Under the pieces are notes generated by a model, which saw nothing but the letters and a program-made list of their open reading frames with translations, did not search any database and had not been told where the DNA came from. A stretch of DNA of 7,618 nucleotides, taken from Flavobacteriales bacterium (GTDB lineage Bacteria; Bacteroidota; Bacteroidia; Flavobacteriales; UA16). The DNA lies in contig JABISU010000179.1 in NCBI GenBank assembly GCA_018700255.1, positions 1 through 7,618 of the forward strand. The letters are read 5' to 3'. A program made the translations under genes and the position numbers. Below, piece after piece: positions 5,556 through 7,618 of the stretch (its first letter is position 1; the number at the start of each line of letters is the position of its first letter).

Positions 5556-6859
5556 TTTCTGTACTCTTTAGGCACCATCAGCATAGCTAGGAGGGCAAAA
5601 GAGAATAATATTATCATAGCTAGGATAGACTCTCTCATAGAGCCGGTGTAGCCTTCGATATATCCCCATCCGAACATCCCGATAATAAGCCCTCCTTTTT
5701 CAAGCACTTCGTAGAAACTGAAATATGAAGCTGGGTCATTCGTTTTAGGAAGAATCTTTGAGTAGGTAGCTCTATTTAAACTTTGGGTTCCTCCCATAAG
5801 GAAGCCTATAGCTCCTCCGGCGACGTAGAACCCCATTTTTGTAGTTGCAAACCAGTATGCGTATAAACACAAAGCAGCCCACCCCGCAATACAAGCCATT
5901 AACGCTCGAATATTTCCAATTCTACGACTCAAAGCACTCAATCCAAACGCCCCAGGAATAGCTAGTAGATTCACCACAAAAATTGTAATAATAAGTTCGG
6001 TTTCATTTAGTCCCACCTCTTTAATCCCGAAAGAGGAGGCCATAATAATTATGGTTTGGATAGCCATACTCATAACAAAAAACGCACCCAAATATCTCTT
6101 GAGGTGGACGAACCCTTTCAATTCACGAGCCACTCCGACGAGCTCTTTAAATCCTTGCGTAAGAATGTTTCCCGGCGGTAAATCTTTTATTTCACTTTCT
6201 GGAAGCGCATTAAATGTTATGTGAGCAAAACCAAACCACCACAAGCCCACAAGAACAAAACAAAAGGTCGTGGTTTGTGTACCTAACCCTATAATCATCC
6301 CAGCACATATAACGAGTATGATAAGCGAACTCCAGTAACCCATAGCATATCCTTTCGCACTTAATCTATCGTGTTCCTCCCTTGGAGCTATTTCAGGTAG
6401 GAATGCATTATAAAACCCTACACTACCCCAAAACCCTAAGCTCGCCAAAAAAAACGGTATCATACTCAGTTCAAGATGATCTGCATCAAACCAGTACAAC
6501 CCTATGCATCCTGCTGAACCTACGTAACAGAATATCCTCATAAATAATTTCTTCTTTCCTGCATAATCAGCCATCCCACTAAGCAAAGGGGTTATTATGA
6601 TGATTGTAAAAAAGCTAGTGGCTAGGACATAGCTGTACAGCTGTGTATTTACGAACTCCATTCCTAAAAATATCACGTTATCCGAACCCTCAATTATCAG
6701 CCCATCGGCATCTTTTTCAGCTGTTACGTTGTTGTAAAAGACCGGAAAAATCGCCGTAGTGATGACAAGTGAATACACGTTATTTGCCCAATCATACATC
6801 GCCCATCCCCACTTGACTTTCTCTTCACCTTCCCGCTTTTTGAAAATATTCTTAAACAT
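5534..6859 (-). CDS. MFS transporter, UMF1/Atg22-like family
   Basis: This 441-residue inner-membrane protein is a full-length major-facilitator transporter with about 12 predicted membrane segments. The N-terminal signature WGWAMYDWANNVYSLVITT (17-35) is diagnostic of the UMF1 family, related to yeast Atg22. Other family marks are GMADYAGKKK (95-104) in the loop between segments 2 and 3, NAFLPEIAPREEHDRLSAKG (151-170), GGTQSLNRATYSKILPK (356-372) and SFYEVLEKGG (381-390). A cytoplasmic middle loop (about 220-255) separates the two halves. The substrate of bacterial UMF1 proteins is not established; Atg22 exports amino acids from the vacuole, so amino-acid export is one possibility. It is divergent from the LhgO-like gene with 81 bp between start codons, which may mean shared control, but no clear promoter for this gene is visible there. 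Confidence 0.92.
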   Translation of the reverse strand: MFKNIFKKREGEEKVKWGWAMYDWANNVYSLVITTAIFPVFYNNVTAEKDADGLIIEGSDNVIFLGMEFVNTQLYSYVLATSFFTIIIITPLLSGMADYAGKKKLFMRIFCYVGSAGCIGLYWFDADHLELSMIPFFLASLGFWGSVGFYNAFLPEIAPREEHDRLSAKGYAMGYWSSLIILVICAGMIIGLGTQTTTFCFVLVGLWWFGFAHITFNALPESEIKDLPPGNILTQGFKELVGVARELKGFVHLKRYLGAFFVMSMAIQTIIIMASSFGIKEVGLNETELIITIFVVNLLAIPGAFGLSALSRRIGNIRALMACIAGWAALCLYAYWFATTKMGFYVAGGAIGFLMGGTQSLNRATYSKILPKTNDPASYFSFYEVLEKGGLIIGMFGWGYIEGYTGSMRESILAMIILFSFALLAMLMVPKEYRNKVHYAG

Positions 6860-6940
6860 CTGCGTAATATAGTACGTTTTATGAAATTGTAAACATCATT
6901 CTCTCGACTGCTTGTTACCTTTACGAACGATTCAAAAACG

Positions 6941-7618
6941 ATGAAAAATTACGACGTTATTTTAGTGGGTGGAGGTATCGTTGGTGCTGCGACATTTTAT
7001 AAGATGCAGATGCGCTACCCTGAAAAATCGATGCTTCTCATTGATAAAATGGATGTTTTAGCGGATCACCAAACGGGCAACAACTCTGGCGTAATTCACT
7101 CTGGGCTCTATTACAAACCTGGTTCCCTAAAGGCAGAGAACTGCGTAAAGGGTCGCCATGAGCTTGTGAAATTTGCGAAAGAGAACAATGTTCCCCATGA
7201 TGTTTGTGGTAAAGTAGTCGTGGCTGCCACAGAAGCTGAACGACCTTCTTTACATAAGATTCATAAATTAGGTCTTGAGAATCATATAGAAGGCATCGAA
7301 CTCATTAACGGCACTCAGCTTCGCGAGATCGAACCAGAGTGTAGGGGAGAAGCCGCCCTTTGGGTTCCATGTACTGGAATAATCGATTTCAGGGACGCCA
7401 CAAAGAAGATGGTAGATGTAGCTCTTGCTATACAAGAAAAATCTGCCGTTCATCTTTCTGAGGAAGTCCTAGATTTCGCCAACGAGGGTGATGGTACTCT
7501 CGTAAGAACCTCGAAAACTACCTATTTCGCTCAGCACCTTATCGTATGTGGCGGACTCCAAGCCGATCGCCTCGCCCGTAAGGACGGCGTCAAGCTGCGA
7601 GAACGCGTAGTTGGCTTC
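6941..7618 (+). CDS. lhgO: L-2-hydroxyglutarate oxidase-like FAD enzyme, N-terminal part
   Basis: The gene is cut by the right edge; 226 codons are present, about 55% of the usual ~400. The family oxidises L-2-hydroxyglutarate to 2-oxoglutarate with FAD, passing electrons to oxygen or the respiratory quinone pool. It is a metabolite-repair or lysine/glutarate breakdown step on the inner membrane surface. The dinucleotide fold is visible as VILVGGGIVGAAT (6-18), with GGGIVG at 10-15 and D35 ending the second strand. HQTGNNSGVIHSGLYYKPGS (43-62) is almost the LhgO signature, which is what separates it from general DAO-family oxidases. IVCGGLQADRLA (201-212) is the second FAD contact. Two weak -7-like boxes lie upstream (TACGTTTT at 6873, TACCTTTA at 6916), neither convincing. 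The missing C-terminal half prevents full confirmation. Confidence 0.9.
   Translation, partial: MKNYDVILVGGGIVGAATFYKMQMRYPEKSMLLIDKMDVLADHQTGNNSGVIHSGLYYKPGSLKAENCVKGRHELVKFAKENNVPHDVCGKVVVAATEAERPSLHKIHKLGLENHIEGIELINGTQLREIEPECRGEAALWVPCTGIIDFRDATKKMVDVALAIQEKSAVHLSEEVLDFANEGDGTLVRTSKTTYFAQHLIVCGGLQADRLARKDGVKLRERVVGF

Noticed and set aside
7268..7453. Minus-strand open frame opposite the LhgO-like gene
   Set aside because: It is antisense to a reading frame with clear FAD-binding and LhgO motifs.

Overview
The window looks like ordinary chromosomal DNA from a member of the Bacteroidota, probably Flavobacteriales or a close relative. This rests on a DUF5606 gene (a family I know mainly from Bacteroidota), the pairing of holA with a stand-alone HsdR-N-like gene, start codons that mostly lack a Shine-Dalgarno sequence and sit behind A-rich leaders, and two exact matches to the Bacteroidota -7 promoter box TAnnTTTG. 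No tRNA, rRNA, insertion sequence, CRISPR array or phage gene is visible. Base composition is moderately AT-rich and even by eye.

Left part (1-2341), all on the minus strand and read right to left: holA (DNA polymerase III delta subunit), a 125-bp gap holding a perfect TGTGA-N6-TCACA palindrome, a six-segment voltage-gated-type K+ channel with a C-terminal zinc ribbon, and, 24 bp after it, the N-terminal third or less of a long-chain acyl-CoA ligase that runs off the left edge.

Middle part (2379-5511), all on the plus strand: a small HsdR-N/PD-(D/E)xK nuclease-fold protein, a DUF5606 protein with a lysine-rich histone-H1-like tail, a short-chain 3-hydroxyacyl-CoA dehydrogenase, and a secreted protein with an N-terminal jelly-roll-like region and a C-terminal OmpA domain. 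The first three are 14 and 3 bp apart and are probably one transcript. The OmpA gene probably has its own promoter overlapping the stop codon of the dehydrogenase. The 37-bp divergent gap between holA and the HsdR-N gene holds a near-palindrome and promoter boxes so close to the start codons that leaderless mRNAs are likely.

Right part (5534-7618): a UMF1-family MFS transporter on the minus strand, convergent with the OmpA gene across a 22-bp gap with a hairpin, and divergent from a partial L-2-hydroxyglutarate oxidase-like FAD enzyme that runs off the right edge.

Functionally the region mixes replication (holA), fatty-acid activation and beta-oxidation (acyl-CoA ligase, 3-hydroxyacyl-CoA dehydrogenase), envelope and transport (OmpA protein, K+ channel, UMF1 transporter) and metabolite repair (LhgO). 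I found no convincing undescribed defence or mobile system. The points most worth a second look are the stand-alone nuclease-fold gene next to holA, the tailed DUF5606 protein beside it, and the two palindromic intergenic sites.
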